Below the pieces are notes generated by a model. It saw only the letters and a program-made list of their open reading frames with translations, was not told the origin of the DNA and made no database searches. This document shows, piece after piece, positions 23,649 through 33,427 of a DNA stretch of 64,000 nucleotides (position 1 is its first letter; each line of letters opens with the position of its first letter). Origin of the DNA: Hyphomicrobiaceae bacterium (GTDB lineage Bacteria; Pseudomonadota; Alphaproteobacteria; Rhizobiales; Hyphomicrobiaceae); contig JAURWC010000081.1 in assembly GCA_030655135.1 (NCBI GenBank), forward strand, positions 248,001-312,000. Reading direction: 5' to 3'. A program made the translations under genes and the position numbers.

Positions 23649-23900
23649 GGGCCTCTTGCGGCCGCGGCCGCTGCAAATCTCGATTTGCGGCCAACGTAGC
23701 CGCCCCGATCCAGAACACAAGTTGATTGCGCTGCCCAATATAACGGTGGGAGCGCCAAATTGCGGCATACCTTGCATCCGTCGCAGCCGCTTTCTGGGCG
23801 TCGGCTTGGAATTCCGGCCGAGATGGGTTACGCGACTAGGCGCGCGGTGCCCGGTGCGGCTGGCGCGCGGTCTTTCACTCTGTCGGCACGGTTGATACAC

Positions 23901-25223
23901 ATGAAAATCACGGTGGTCGGAACGGGTTACGTGGGTCTCGTCACCGGGGCCTGTCTGGCCGATGTCGGCAATGACGTCCTGTGCCTGGACCTGGACGAGC
24001 GCAAACTCGCGGTGCTCAAGACCGGCGACGTGCCGTTCCACGAGCCGGGGCTGGCGGAGATCGTCCGGCGCAATTACGAAGCCGGCCGCCTACAGTTCAC
24101 CTCCGATACCGAGGCCGCCGCGCGCCACGCGACGATCCAGTTCATCGCCGTCGGAACGCCACCTGCTGAAGACGGCTCGGCCGACATGCAGTATGTGCTG
24201 GCCGCTGCCAAACAAATCGCGCGTTCGATGGATGGCTATCGGCTGATCGTCGACAAGAGCACCGTGCCGGTGGGCACTGCCGATCGCGTGCACGCTATCG
24301 TGGGCGAAGAACTCAAGGCCCGCGGCGTCGACTACAAATATGCCGTCGTTTCTAATCCCGAGTTCCTCAGGGAAGGCGCCGCGGTCGGAGACTTCCAGAA
24401 GCCGGCGCGCATCATCATCGGCACCGACGATGCCGAGGCGATCGAAATCCTGCGACAGCTCTACGCGCCATTCGAGCGCAATCACCCTAAGATCATGGTG
24501 ATGGATGCGCGCACGGCAGAGCTGACGAAGTATGCGGCGAACGCCATGCTCGCCGCACGCATCAGCTTCATGAACGAGATGTCGTTGTTCGCCGAAGCGG
24601 TCGGCGCGGATATCGATGCCTTGCGGCGCGGCATCGGCGTCGACGAGCGGATCGGAACGCAATTCCTGTACGCCGGCTGCGGCTATGGCGGATCGTGCTT
24701 TCCCAAGGACGTGAAGGCGCTGCTGCAAATGGCCAAGGACCTGAAAGTCCCGGCAAGTCTTTTGCAGTCGGTATCGACGGTCAACGAAAACCAGAAGAAG
24801 CTGCTGGTCGCAAAGATCGTGAAGCGGTTCGGAGACGATCTCGCGGGCTTGACGTTCGCGATCTGGGGCTTGGCTTTCAAGCCGGAAACGGACGACGTGC
24901 GCGAGGCGCCCAGCCTGGTGATCATCGAGGAACTGCTGCGCCGCGGCGCCAAGATCAAGGCGTTCGACCCGGTTGCGGCAAAGGAAGCCATGCGCGCGCT
25001 CGGAGATCCGGCGGGCGTGACCATAACGCCCCGCGCGTTCGACGCGCTGGAGGGGGCTGATGCCCTCGTGATCGTGACGGAGTGGAAAGAGTTCCAGAGC
25101 CCGGATTTCGAGCGCATGCGCGGCCTGCTGCGGCAACCGGTGATCTTCGACGGCCGCAACACGCTGGATATCAGGGCGGCAAGGGGCGCGGGCTTCGAAT
25201 ACTCCGGAATTGGCCGGCCCTAG
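23901..25223 (+). CDS. ugd: UDP-glucose 6-dehydrogenase
   Basis: 440 residues starting [16 protein letters not shown], a classic NAD-binding Rossmann start. It oxidises UDP-glucose twice to UDP-glucuronate, a precursor for exopolysaccharide, lipopolysaccharide and polymyxin-resistance sugars. Seen motifs: [19 protein letters not shown], the helix with [16 protein letters not shown], and GGSCFPKD with catalytic Cys 266. A longer in-frame upstream extension exists, but ATG 23901 gives the expected N-terminus. It is divergent from gltX across 252 bases. No other polysaccharide genes are adjacent. Confidence 0.95.
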   Translation: MKITVVGTGYVGLVTGACLADVGNDVLCLDLDERKLAVLKTGDVPFHEPGLAEIVRRNYEAGRLQFTSDTEAAARHATIQFIAVGTPPAEDGSADMQYVLAAAKQIARSMDGYRLIVDKSTVPVGTADRVHAIVGEELKARGVDYKYAVVSNPEFLREGAAVGDFQKPARIIIGTDDAEAIEILRQLYAPFERNHPKIMVMDARTAELTKYAANAMLAARISFMNEMSLFAEAVGADIDALRRGIGVDERIGTQFLYAGCGYGGSCFPKDVKALLQMAKDLKVPASLLQSVSTVNENQKKLLVAKIVKRFGDDLAGLTFAIWGLAFKPETDDVREAPSLVIIEELLRRGAKIKAFDPVAAKEAMRALGDPAGVTITPRAFDALEGADALVIVTEWKEFQSPDFERMRGLLRQPVIFDGRNTLDIRAARGAGFEYSGIGRP

Positions 25224-25342
25224 GCAGCCAGAGCCCGGCAAGCTTCTGAAATCAGTGGCGATAAAAAATTCGCACGCCGTGTCGATCTCGCCGGAGCTGT
25301 CTCGTCATGTGAGTATCAACGGCTCGCAGCAGGAGATCCCCC

Positions 25343-25789
25343 ATGGCGAAAGCAAAATCAGCGACAGCAGCGAAGGCAGAACCCGCGCCCGGCGCAGACG
25401 TGCCCGTCCTCGGCGGCATGGTAGCGTACCTGAATGTCGATGGCGCCGCGAAGGCTGCCAAGTTCTACGAGAAGGCGTTTGGCGCCAAAGAGGTGTTTCG
25501 CTATCCGGTCGACGAGAAGGGCCGGACCATGCACATCCATCTGCACATCAACGGCAGCTCGATGATGCTGAGCGATTTCTTTCCCGAGCACGGATACCCG
25601 GCAAAGCCCGCGGAAGGTTTCACCATGACCCTAATGGTCGACGACATCCAGACGTGGTGCAAGCGCGCCGCCGACGCCGGCATCACCGTGACGTTGCCGA
25701 TCGAGAAGATGTTCTGGGGCGACTTCTACTGCCAGATGCGCGACCCCTTCGGCATCCTTTGGGCAATGAACCAGCCCGACAAGGGTTAG
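25343..25789 (+). CDS. VOC (glyoxalase/PhnB-like) family protein
   Basis: 148 residues. After an Ala/Lys/Pro-rich start, the beta-alpha-beta-beta-beta fold is visible: AYLNVDGAAKAAKFYEKAFGA, HIHLHINGSSMMLSD, TMTLMVDD, then DPFGILWAMNQ at the end. This is the PhnB-like branch of the vicinal oxygen chelate superfamily; its members include isomerases, dioxygenases and binding proteins, so the reaction cannot be told. AGGAG lies 6 bases before the ATG. It is 43 bases upstream of the DUF899 gene and likely co-transcribed with it. Confidence 0.86.
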   Translation: MAKAKSATAAKAEPAPGADVPVLGGMVAYLNVDGAAKAAKFYEKAFGAKEVFRYPVDEKGRTMHIHLHINGSSMMLSDFFPEHGYPAKPAEGFTMTLMVDDIQTWCKRAADAGITVTLPIEKMFWGDFYCQMRDPFGILWAMNQPDKG

Positions 25790-25832
25790 CCGATTGCTGA
25801 CCACGCATCGCCTTACGCCGAAAGGACATGTC

Positions 25833-26549
25833 ATGACATTGAAGTATGCATCCGCTCCGCCGCACGATGTCGGCTCGCGGCAGGACTGGCTGGAAAAGCG
25901 CAAAGCACTCCTGTTGAAGGAGAAGGCCCTGATTGCGCAGCAGGACGAGATCGCCGCCGAGCGGCGGGCATTGCCGTGGGTCAAGGTCGATAAGGCGTAC
26001 GTTTTCGAGACACTGCAGGGTGAACGCACGCTGTCCGACCTGTTCGACGGCAAAGGGCAACTCGCCGTCTACCATTTCATGCTGGCACCCGGGTCAGATC
26101 ACATCTGCGGTGGCTGCTCGTTCCTCTCCGATCACATCGATGCCGCTCGCCAGCACTTCGAACATGCGGATCTCGCATTCACGGCGGTGTCTCGCGCCAC
26201 GTTGGCGCGCATCGAAGAGGTGCGCCGGCGCATGGGCTGGACCTTCCGGTGGGTGTCGTCCAACAAGAGCGATTTCAACTTCGACTACGGTGTCTCGTTC
26301 GACGGGCGGCCCGGCGAAACCTACAATTTCGAACCGGCGACCACCAAAGGCGAGGCGCATGGCGTCAGCATCTTCGCCAAGGACGACGATGGTGCCGTCT
26401 TCCACACCTACTCATCGTATGCGCGCGGCGGCGAGGTATTTATCGGTGCTTTTCGATGGCTGGATCTCACGCCCAAAGGCCGCAACGAGGCGAGCATCAT
26501 GAGCTGGGTCGAATTGCACGACGAGTATCCCGGCGCCGAGCCGCGCTAG
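25833..26549 (+). CDS. DUF899 family thioredoxin-fold protein
   Basis: 238 residues from ATG 25833, with AAAGGA 6 bases ahead; a TTG at 25794 is in frame but has no ribosome site. Family marks of DUF899: WLEKRKALLLKEKAL, LPWVKVDK, SDLFDGKGQLAVYHFM, CGGCSFLSDH, and WVSSNKSDFNFDYGVSF. The fold is thioredoxin-like and CGGC would be a redox pair. The reaction is not established. Its stop codon TAG is formed by the first bases of an intergenic palindrome. Confidence 0.85.
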   Translation: MTLKYASAPPHDVGSRQDWLEKRKALLLKEKALIAQQDEIAAERRALPWVKVDKAYVFETLQGERTLSDLFDGKGQLAVYHFMLAPGSDHICGGCSFLSDHIDAARQHFEHADLAFTAVSRATLARIEEVRRRMGWTFRWVSSNKSDFNFDYGVSFDGRPGETYNFEPATTKGEAHGVSIFAKDDDGAVFHTYSSYARGGEVFIGAFRWLDLTPKGRNEASIMSWVELHDEYPGAEPR

Positions 26550-26586
26550 AGCCTTTCCGGCTTTTCGTTGAATCGCGGAAAGACTC
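26549..26586. repeat. GAGCCTTTCCG-type palindromic element
   Basis: GAGCCTTTCCG (26549-26559) pairs with CGGAAAGACTC (26576-26586) with one mismatch over a 16-base AT-richer loop. Palindromes of this type are common between rhizobial genes. It overlaps the DUF899 stop codon and lies just before a second, different palindrome. Confidence 0.7.
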
Positions 26587-26602
26587 CAGCTTCTTGTTCG
26601 TG

Positions 26603-26646
26603 GTGCTTCTTCTCGGAAAACCGCTTCACACTTTATCCGGAGGCAC
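26603..26646. repeat. Short palindromic intergenic element, copy 3
   Basis: GTGCTTCT (26603-26610) and GGAGGCAC (26639-26646) enclose CTCGGAAAACCGCTTCACAC, closely matching the copy at 22231. CTAG after it again supplies the TAG stop of the minus-strand neighbour. With the preceding palindrome it forms a double hairpin between two convergent genes, likely ending transcription from both sides. Confidence 0.75.
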
Positions 26647-26647
26647 T

Positions 26648-27493
26648 CTAGCTGCCGATAGCCAGAGTCGTGCGCGTTGTGTGGCCACGGCCTTCGGCCT
26701 TTGCCCAGACTTCCGGCACCTGGTAGGTGACTTCGCCTTGCGGCCAGGCGAACGCGACATCGGCTGCGTCCTGGCCAGCGGCGATGCGCACCAGGCTGTC
26801 GACCGAACTCATGCGGCTAGCGTCGAAGGCAAACCACTCGCCGCCTTTGGGGCCATCGAGATAGGCCTGGAACACGGCGTGGAAATCCTGCGGGCTAAGC
26901 GCGTCGGCATAGACCGACGCATAGCGCGCGGGGATACCCAGCGCGCGGCACAGCGAGATCCCCAGATGCGCGAAATCGCGGCAGACGCCTTTGCGCGACT
27001 GAAAGACGTCCGCGGCATTCGTGGACGGCCCGGTGCTGCCGCTTTCGTACTGGATATTCTCGAAGATCCAATCGCAGATCCTGGAGACGCGGACGTGACC
27101 GCGCGGGCACTCGCCAAACGTCTGGTGCGCAAATTCGGTGAAGGTATCCGACGGGCAGTAGCGGCTCGGTGCCAGGTCGTCGAGATAGTCCATCGGCAAG
27201 GCGGCGAAATCGAACTCGCGGACGTCAGCTGGATCGAAACCGGTCGCATCCACATCCACCGTCGCCTCGTAGACGACCTCGACCGGGCCAGGGCCCAGCA
27301 GCGCGCGTACCTTGCGCGTCGCTGTGACGGGATCGCTATAGATCTCATAACCCGTTCCGGATGGGGTTGGTGGCAGCCGCAGCGCCTCCGTCTTCACCAC
27401 CTGGCCATCAGCCTTTGCCGCCTCGATCTGGAATATGAAATAGGTCGGCTGCGCCATGTCGTAGCGCAGCCGGCATCCGACTGAAATTTCCAT
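26648..27493 (-). CDS. Transglutaminase-like cysteine protease family protein
   Basis: 281 residues from ATG 27493 (MEISVGCRL); the longer upstream frame is unlikely. It has the bacterial transglutaminase N-terminal beta domain followed by the core with GVCRDFAHL (Cys), DFHAVFQAY (His) and FDAS (Asp), the papain-like triad. These proteins are thought to be peptidases or amidases. No signal peptide, so cytosolic. It is divergent from the CoA-transferase gene and converges on the DUF899 gene across two palindromes. Confidence 0.88.
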   Translation of the reverse strand: MEISVGCRLRYDMAQPTYFIFQIEAAKADGQVVKTEALRLPPTPSGTGYEIYSDPVTATRKVRALLGPGPVEVVYEATVDVDATGFDPADVREFDFAALPMDYLDDLAPSRYCPSDTFTEFAHQTFGECPRGHVRVSRICDWIFENIQYESGSTGPSTNAADVFQSRKGVCRDFAHLGISLCRALGIPARYASVYADALSPQDFHAVFQAYLDGPKGGEWFAFDASRMSSVDSLVRIAAGQDAADVAFAWPQGEVTYQVPEVWAKAEGRGHTTRTTLAIGS

Positions 27494-27781
27494 TCTGGAC
27501 GTGCCCGCGGTTGGTGATGTGGATCCAGGCAGCCTAACCCGCCATTGCGGCCGTTGTTCCGCCAGTCGGCAGCTGCCCAAAATTGCGTCGATTCACCCAA
27601 GATAACGCGGACGGCAATTGTCTCACCCGCACGGGTAGGACGATTGCTCCGGAGAAGCGCCATTGCCGTCGGCCGCGTGCCGATTTACCCTTGGCGGATC
27701 AAAAGACGAACTCAGCCGCGTTACCGTGGGATAGTCATGCCCGCAGGTGCCGACGAGCAATGGGTCGACCAGGGGAACGCC

Positions 27782-29734
27782 ATGAAAACGAACAAGGTCA
27801 TCACGGCCGACGAAGCCATTGCTCTGATCAGCGACGACGACGTCGTCACCACCACTGGATTCGTCCAGAGCTGCATTCCCGAGGCCCTGCACGCGGCGCT
27901 GGAAAAGCGCTTCGTCGAAACCGCAGCCCCTAAGGGCTTGACGCTGATCATGTGCGCGGGCGCAGGCGACAGCAAAGGGCTCGGCACCGGACGCTTCCAC
28001 CACGAAGGCCTACTAAAGCGCGTCATCGCTGGAAATTTCGGGCGGATGCCCAAGGTTGCTCAGGCAGCCCAGGACAACAAGATCACGGGCTACAACCTAC
28101 CCCAAGGGGTGATCTCGCAGCTGTACCGCGCGTGCGCGGCCGGGCAGCCGGGGCTGTTTTCCAAAGTCGGCCTGCATACCTACGTCGACCCGCGCCACGG
28201 TGGCGGCAAGGTGAACGAGGTGACGACGGAAGACATCGTCAAGCTGGTCGAAGTCGAGGGCGAGCAGTGGCTGTTCTACAAGGCCACCAAGATCGACGTG
28301 GCTTTCATCCGCGGCACCAGCGCCGACCCCTCAGGCAACATCAGCCTTGAGAAGGAAGCGCTGACACTGGACAACCTGGCGCAGGCCATGGCCGCCCACA
28401 ACAACGGCGGCATCGTGATCGCGCAGGTTGAGCGCATCGTCGAGCAGGGATCGATCAAGCCGAAGGACGTGCGTATTCCGGGAATTTTGGTCGATTGCGT
28501 CGTCGTGGCGGAGAGCCCCGAGATGCATCGCATGAACTACGGCGTGCAGTATAACCCGGCTCTGTCGGGCACCATTCGCGTTCCCGTCGAGGGCATGGCG
28601 AAGATGCCGCTCGACGAGCGCAAGATCATTGCGCGGCGTGCGGCGTTCGAGCTGCCGCCAAACGGCGTCGTCAACCTTGGCGTCGGCGCACCCGATGGCG
28701 TTGCGGCCGTCGCCAACGAAGAGAAGGTGACGCCCTACATCACGCTGACCACCGAAGCCGGCGCCATCGGCGGCGTGCTGGCGGGCGGCTCGAGCTTCGG
28801 CTCTTCGGCCAACGCGCATTCGATCATCGACCAGAACCAGATGTTCGATTTCTACGACGGCGGCGGCCTGGATCTCACGTGCCTCGGCATGGCCGAGTGC
28901 GACGAGAAGGGCAACGTCAACACCAGCCGCTTCGGCGGCAAGCTGAACGGCTGCGGCGGCTTCATCAACATCGCGCAGAACTCGCGCGCGGTGGTGTTCG
29001 CGGGAACCTTTACGGCCGGCGGACTGAAGATTGCGATCGAGAACGGCAAGCTGAAGATCGTGCAGGAGGGCCGCGCCCGCAAGTTCGTCAAGGACGTGGC
29101 ACAGATCACCTTCAGCGGACCATTTTCCAAGGAGCGGACGCAGCCCGTCATCTACGTGACCGAGCGGTGCGTATTCGAGCTGACGCCGGATGGCCTGGAA
29201 CTGATCGAAGTAGCGCCGGGCATCGACATCGAGCGCGATATTCTCGCGCACATGGACTTCAAGCCGATCATCAACAAGCCGGCAGTGATGGACGCCCGCA
29301 TCTTCGCCGACGAGCCGATGGAGCTTCTGTCGGACCTGATGAACATGAAGCTGTCGGAGCGCGTGAAGTACGACGCGGAGCGCAACATCCTGTTTCTCAA
29401 CCTCGAGGGCTGGAGCGTGCGCAAAAAGAGCGACATCGACGATTTGCAGAAGTGCCTCGTCGAGGCCTGCGAGAACGCGGGCAAACGCGTTCATTCCGTC
29501 GTCAACCACGACGGTTCGCGCATCGCCGAAGACCTGTATGACGACTATGCGGCCATGATCGCCTACATGATGAAGCATCATTACTCGTCCACCAGCCGCT
29601 ACACCACGAGCGCCTTCATGCGCCTCAAGATGCAGGAAGCGCTGGACCGGCGCGGCGTCGCCCCGCACATCTTCGAGCGGCCGGAAGAAGCCCATGCCAT
29701 CCTACACGGCGAGAAGCGGACGGCTGCGGAGTAA
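27782..29734 (+). CDS. Family I acyl-CoA:acetate/propionate CoA-transferase, C-terminally extended
   Basis: 650 residues from ATG 27782 with GGGGA upstream. Fused alpha and beta halves of a ketoacid-type CoA-transferase, close in layout to YdiF/Pct: the start KVITADEAIALI, GLHTYVDPRHGGGK, and TTEAGAIGG with the likely catalytic Glu. It would move CoA between short-chain acyl-CoAs and acetate or propionate. YdiF is about 530 residues; here an extra 110-120 residues follow, with an EGWSVRKKSDIDDL segment, a Tyr-rich helix DLYDDYAAMIAYMMKHHY and EALDRRGVAPHIF. I do not recognise this tail. It may regulate or oligomerise the enzyme. Confidence 0.88.
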   Translation: MKTNKVITADEAIALISDDDVVTTTGFVQSCIPEALHAALEKRFVETAAPKGLTLIMCAGAGDSKGLGTGRFHHEGLLKRVIAGNFGRMPKVAQAAQDNKITGYNLPQGVISQLYRACAAGQPGLFSKVGLHTYVDPRHGGGKVNEVTTEDIVKLVEVEGEQWLFYKATKIDVAFIRGTSADPSGNISLEKEALTLDNLAQAMAAHNNGGIVIAQVERIVEQGSIKPKDVRIPGILVDCVVVAESPEMHRMNYGVQYNPALSGTIRVPVEGMAKMPLDERKIIARRAAFELPPNGVVNLGVGAPDGVAAVANEEKVTPYITLTTEAGAIGGVLAGGSSFGSSANAHSIIDQNQMFDFYDGGGLDLTCLGMAECDEKGNVNTSRFGGKLNGCGGFINIAQNSRAVVFAGTFTAGGLKIAIENGKLKIVQEGRARKFVKDVAQITFSGPFSKERTQPVIYVTERCVFELTPDGLELIEVAPGIDIERDILAHMDFKPIINKPAVMDARIFADEPMELLSDLMNMKLSERVKYDAERNILFLNLEGWSVRKKSDIDDLQKCLVEACENAGKRVHSVVNHDGSRIAEDLYDDYAAMIAYMMKHHYSSTSRYTTSAFMRLKMQEALDRRGVAPHIFERPEEAHAILHGEKRTAAE

Positions 29735-30267
29735 CGTCCGCCCTCGTCGCACCTTGACCATCTGAACTGGCGGATCCGTCCGCCGGTTCACCACCCTTGA
29801 CGGTGCTCCACCCCTCTTACTCGCGGCAGAAGCGGACAAACCGTTCGCTGGCCTGCGATGGTGGAACCAATGACACGCTATCCTGCCGCAATCCGAGGCG
29901 AGCGCGCGCGGGTCGACGGTCTGTTCGCGACGCTACGCGACAGGTCGAAGGCGGGCGCCGGCCTTGATGCCCTGCAAGGGGCGTAACGCCGTCACGCAGC
30001 GGCCGGTTCGTCAGCGGCCTGCCACGTCCGTTCATCACGGAAGATGCGCAACGATGCGTTCGCCGCGCGACGGACACCGTCCGCATGGTTTGCAAGCGAA
30101 CGCATGCGGCATGCAACGCATCTTCATTAACCTTGTCATTTCAAGGCCCTATTCGCGCCGCATGCGCGCCGCCGATGGCGCATTTGCTAGTCGTGTTCCG
30201 GCGGAAACAGCAAAGTTGGCGGCAGGCGCCCAACCTCTGCGCGGAATCAGCGAAAGGGGTAGATGCC
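29735..30267 (+). other. Gap after the CoA-transferase gene
   Basis: 533 bases without a supported gene. A hairpin at 29765-29788 (AACTGGCGGA against TCCGCCGGTT, one mismatch, 4-base loop) may end the CoA-transferase transcript, though no T-run follows. The rest carries short overlapping frames with no recognisable product. Confidence 0.45.
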
Positions 30268-31185
30268 GTGAACATGATGCAGCAGCTCGTGCGGCCGGTG
30301 GCGGTGGAAACGATACCGCGCGCGGCCCAGGTTTCGATTGCCGGGACCGAGCCGGCCTGGCCGATGCCCGTGGCGGATTTTCTTGCCGGGCCGTATCTGC
30401 GGCCCAGTGACGTGGTTCTGACACGCAAGCGCCAGAGCCTGCAGTCCTGGCTGATCCGGATCGCCACGCGCGGCGCGTTTTCGCATGCTGCGTTGGTGTT
30501 TCTCGTGCCGCGGTTGGAGAAGGGTTTCGACCAGTCCTTCATCATTGAGGCCGCGCGCGGCGGCGTCGACCTGACCAACCTTTCCGACTACCTCAATGAT
30601 CGCCGCACCATCGTTGGCATCAAGCGGCTCGACAAGCCCTGGTTCACCGAGGAGTTGCAGTGCCTGGTACGCGGGCGGCTGTTGAATTCGATCAAGTCTC
30701 CGTACTGCTATTCGTCGCTGATCACTGTGTGCCGCGATACCTGGAACGAGCTGCGCTACGGGATGCGCTCGTGCGTGTTCGGCACGTACAAGGCCATAAC
30801 CAAGGCGCGCCGGTTGAAGCTTACGCCGCCCAACCAGTACATCTGCTCTGGCCTCGTGCAGCAGGGCTTCCTGCAGGCCATCGCCGACCTTGCTTTCGAT
30901 GACCGCATCGCGCCGGAATGTCTCAACGACGTGGTCTTCCGCGACGACCTCGCCAAACTGCTGCCGCAGGACTGGAACCAGTTCACGCAGAAGGAGCAGC
31001 GGGAGATCATCTACGACTACGCCAGCGGCTTCTCCGACCAGTTGCAGTCCGTCACGCCGAACGATTTGGCCAGGTCCGCTTCGCTCGACTGGGCCTATGT
31101 GATTCGGGATGGCCAAGTGCACAAGGTCGTGTGCGAAGACCAGGCCAAGGCCCTCCTGAAATGGCGTTGGCGCGGCAACCGTTGA
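30268..31185 (+). CDS. Permuted NlpC/P60-like (YiiX/YebB-type) papain-fold protein
   Basis: 305 residues from GTG 30268, chosen because AAGGGG lies 9 bases before it; the frame is open for 61 more codons upstream without family likeness. It has the circularly permuted papain layout: LRPSDVVLTRKRQ, then GAFSHAALVF (catalytic His region), then YICSGLVQQGF (catalytic Cys region). Related YiiX/YaeF proteins are amidases or acyl-hydrolases acting on cell envelope or lipid substrates. No clear signal peptide. It lies 55 bases upstream of nadE in the same direction. Confidence 0.78.
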   Translation: MNMMQQLVRPVAVETIPRAAQVSIAGTEPAWPMPVADFLAGPYLRPSDVVLTRKRQSLQSWLIRIATRGAFSHAALVFLVPRLEKGFDQSFIIEAARGGVDLTNLSDYLNDRRTIVGIKRLDKPWFTEELQCLVRGRLLNSIKSPYCYSSLITVCRDTWNELRYGMRSCVFGTYKAITKARRLKLTPPNQYICSGLVQQGFLQAIADLAFDDRIAPECLNDVVFRDDLAKLLPQDWNQFTQKEQREIIYDYASGFSDQLQSVTPNDLARSASLDWAYVIRDGQVHKVVCEDQAKALLKWRWRGNR

Positions 31186-31240
31186 ACATGTGACGGCGCA
31201 GGACTTGCGGCAGGCCGTGCCTGCCTCATATGGTCCGCGC

Positions 31241-32911
31241 ATGTCGAACGCTCCATCTCAACTTACCATCGCGCTGGCCCAGTTGAATCCGCTGGTCGGC
31301 GATCTCGAAGGCAATGCCGAAAAGCTGCTGGCGGCGCGCGAAGCCGCTGGCGCGCAGGGGGCAGACCTCCTTGTGTTGCCGGAGCTGTTCATCACCGGCT
31401 ATCCCCCCGAGGATCTCGTCCGCAGGCCAGCGTTTCAGCAGGCGGTGCGCGATACCGTCGAGGCTCTCGCCGCGCGCCTGCCCGCCGCCGGCCCCGCCGT
31501 GCTGATGGGCACGATCTGGCCCGATGACGGCAAGCTGTACAACGCCGTCGTGCTGCTGGATCAAGGCCGCATCAGCGCCATCCGCTTCAAGGTGGAGTTG
31601 CCGAACTATGGCGTGTTCGATGAAAAGCGCGTGTTCGACGCAGGCCCCCTGCCCGGCCCTATCGATTTCCGCGGCATCAAGATCGGCGCGCCGATTTGCG
31701 AAGACATCTGGGAAGAGCAGGTTTGCGAATGCTTGGCGGAATGCGGGGCCGAGATATTGATCTCGCCAAACGGCTCGCCGTTCGACTGGCCCAAGGCGGA
31801 TCGGCGCATGAACGTCGCGGTGGCCCGCGTGGTCGAAACGGGATTGCCCCTCGTCTATCTCAACCAGGTCGGCGGCCAGGACGAGCTGGTCTTTGATGGC
31901 GCATCCTTCGTGCTGAACGGCGATCGCACTTTGGCGCTGCAAATGCCGGCTTGGGAGACGGGGCTTCTGCTGACGCAGTGGGAGCGCGGCGACAGCGGCT
32001 GGACGTGCCAGCCCGGCGCGCTCGCCCGTGTCGGCTCGGGGGACGGGGCGGCGTATCATGCCTGCGTCCTGGGTTTGCGCGACTACGTCAACAAGAACGG
32101 ATTTCCCTCCGTCGTGCTCGGCCTATCAGGCGGCGTGGATTCCGCTCTCGTAGCCGCCATGGCCGTGGATGCTCTCGGGCCGCAACGCGTGCATTGCGTG
32201 ATGCTGCCCTATCGCTACACGTCGAACGAAAGCCTCAGCGATGCTGCCAGGTGTGCCGAGGCGCTCGGCGTGCGCTATGACGTCGTGCCGATCGCCGATC
32301 CGGTCGAAGGCTTCGCGCGCACGCTAGAACCGCTGTTCAAGGGCGCCGACGCCGACACGACGGAGGAAAACATCCAAAGCCGTGTGCGTGGCGCGACGTT
32401 GATGGCGGTCTCCAACAAGTTTGGCGGCATGGTGCTGACGACAGGCAACAAGTCGGAAATGTCGGTCGGATACGCCACGCTCTACGGCGACATGAACGGC
32501 GGCTTCAATCCCATCAAGGATTTGTACAAGCTCGAGGTGTATCGCCTATGCCGTTGGCGCAATGCCAACGTGCCCGTGGGCGGGCTCGGCCCTGCGGGCG
32601 AGGTCATTCCGGAGAACATTCTGACGAAGGCGCCAACGGCCGAGTTGCGCGACAATCAAAAGGATCAGGATTCACTGCCGCCCTACGAAGTCCTGGACGA
32701 GATTCTGAGGCTGCTGGTCGAGCAGGAGATGCCGCTGGCAGAGATCGTCGCCATGGGACACGACGTGGAGACGGTGCGCAAGGTCGAACGGCTACTGTAC
32801 CTAGCTGAATACAAGCGCCGGCAGGCCGCTCCAGGTGTCAAGATCTCATCGCGCAGCTTCGGGCGAGACCGGCGGTATCCGATCACCAACACGTTTCGAG
32901 AGAAACTCTAA
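31241..32911 (+). CDS. nadE: Glutamine-dependent NAD+ synthase
   Basis: 556 residues. It makes NAD from deamido-NAD, ATP and glutamine, the last step of NAD synthesis. The N-terminal nitrilase-type amidase has its triad in PELFITGYPPEDL (Glu), FKVELPNYGVFDEKR (Lys) and GAPICEDIWE (Cys 153). The C-terminal synthetase has the pyrophosphate loop SGGVDSALVA, then TTGNKSEMSVGY. ATG 31241 is preferred over an upstream in-frame start with no ribosome site. Its stop abuts the stop of the convergent response regulator with no bases between. Confidence 0.95.
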   Translation: MSNAPSQLTIALAQLNPLVGDLEGNAEKLLAAREAAGAQGADLLVLPELFITGYPPEDLVRRPAFQQAVRDTVEALAARLPAAGPAVLMGTIWPDDGKLYNAVVLLDQGRISAIRFKVELPNYGVFDEKRVFDAGPLPGPIDFRGIKIGAPICEDIWEEQVCECLAECGAEILISPNGSPFDWPKADRRMNVAVARVVETGLPLVYLNQVGGQDELVFDGASFVLNGDRTLALQMPAWETGLLLTQWERGDSGWTCQPGALARVGSGDGAAYHACVLGLRDYVNKNGFPSVVLGLSGGVDSALVAAMAVDALGPQRVHCVMLPYRYTSNESLSDAARCAEALGVRYDVVPIADPVEGFARTLEPLFKGADADTTEENIQSRVRGATLMAVSNKFGGMVLTTGNKSEMSVGYATLYGDMNGGFNPIKDLYKLEVYRLCRWRNANVPVGGLGPAGEVIPENILTKAPTAELRDNQKDQDSLPPYEVLDEILRLLVEQEMPLAEIVAMGHDVETVRKVERLLYLAEYKRRQAAPGVKISSRSFGRDRRYPITNTFREKL

Positions 32912-33343
32912 TTACGCCGCAAACCCTGCGGGATTGCTGAGCAGGCTGCGGCAAGCGCCGATAATTTTGGATGCATCGTAGGGCTTGGGGAAGAAGATGC
33001 TGCCGGACACGGCGCGGCGGTGGGAACGCTTGATGCCGGACGTATACAGGACGGCAAGGTGTGGAAAGGCAGCACGAAAGGCGTCAGCGACATCCCAACC
33101 ATTTGCCATGCCGCCGAGATCGATGTCGGTGAAAAGCGCGTCGATCGGCGGGCCGGGGCCCAATAGCGCGAACGCGCCGGCCGCATTGTTTGCCTCGCGA
33201 ACCTGCCAGCCGGCATTGGAAAATGCCGCGGCGATATCGTAAGCGATGACGCTATCATCTTCAACGATGAGCACAGCCCTGCTCCGACCGGGTGAGTGAG
33301 CGGACAATGACGGCTCCAGACTTTTGAGGATGGTCGCCTTCAA
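32912..33343 (-). CDS. Single-domain response regulator
   Basis: 143 residues, one receiver domain with a 20-residue lead. Seen: AVLIVEDDSV (acid pocket), FTDIDLGG (phospho-Asp), YTSG (switch Ser region) and FFPKPY (Lys). There is no output domain, so it passes phosphate on or binds a partner. The partner kinase is not adjacent; the hybrid kinases in this window are candidates. It is divergent from a Crp/Fnr regulator across 209 bases that hold a 20-base palindrome. Confidence 0.9.
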   Translation of the reverse strand: MKATILKSLEPSLSAHSPGRSRAVLIVEDDSVIAYDIAAAFSNAGWQVREANNAAGAFALLGPGPPIDALFTDIDLGGMANGWDVADAFRAAFPHLAVLYTSGIKRSHRRAVSGSIFFPKPYDASKIIGACRSLLSNPAGFAA

Positions 33344-33427
33344 GGCGAAAGAGACATCTTATGGAGATGCTTTAGCTTTAAAAGTAACAGCGTAATTGTT
33401 CGGTTCCGTACAAACGTCCGGAATCGT

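Noticed and set aside
28331-29695. 454-codon open frame on the minus strand
   Set aside because: It is opposite the CoA-transferase gene, has no family likeness and reflects high GC at third positions.
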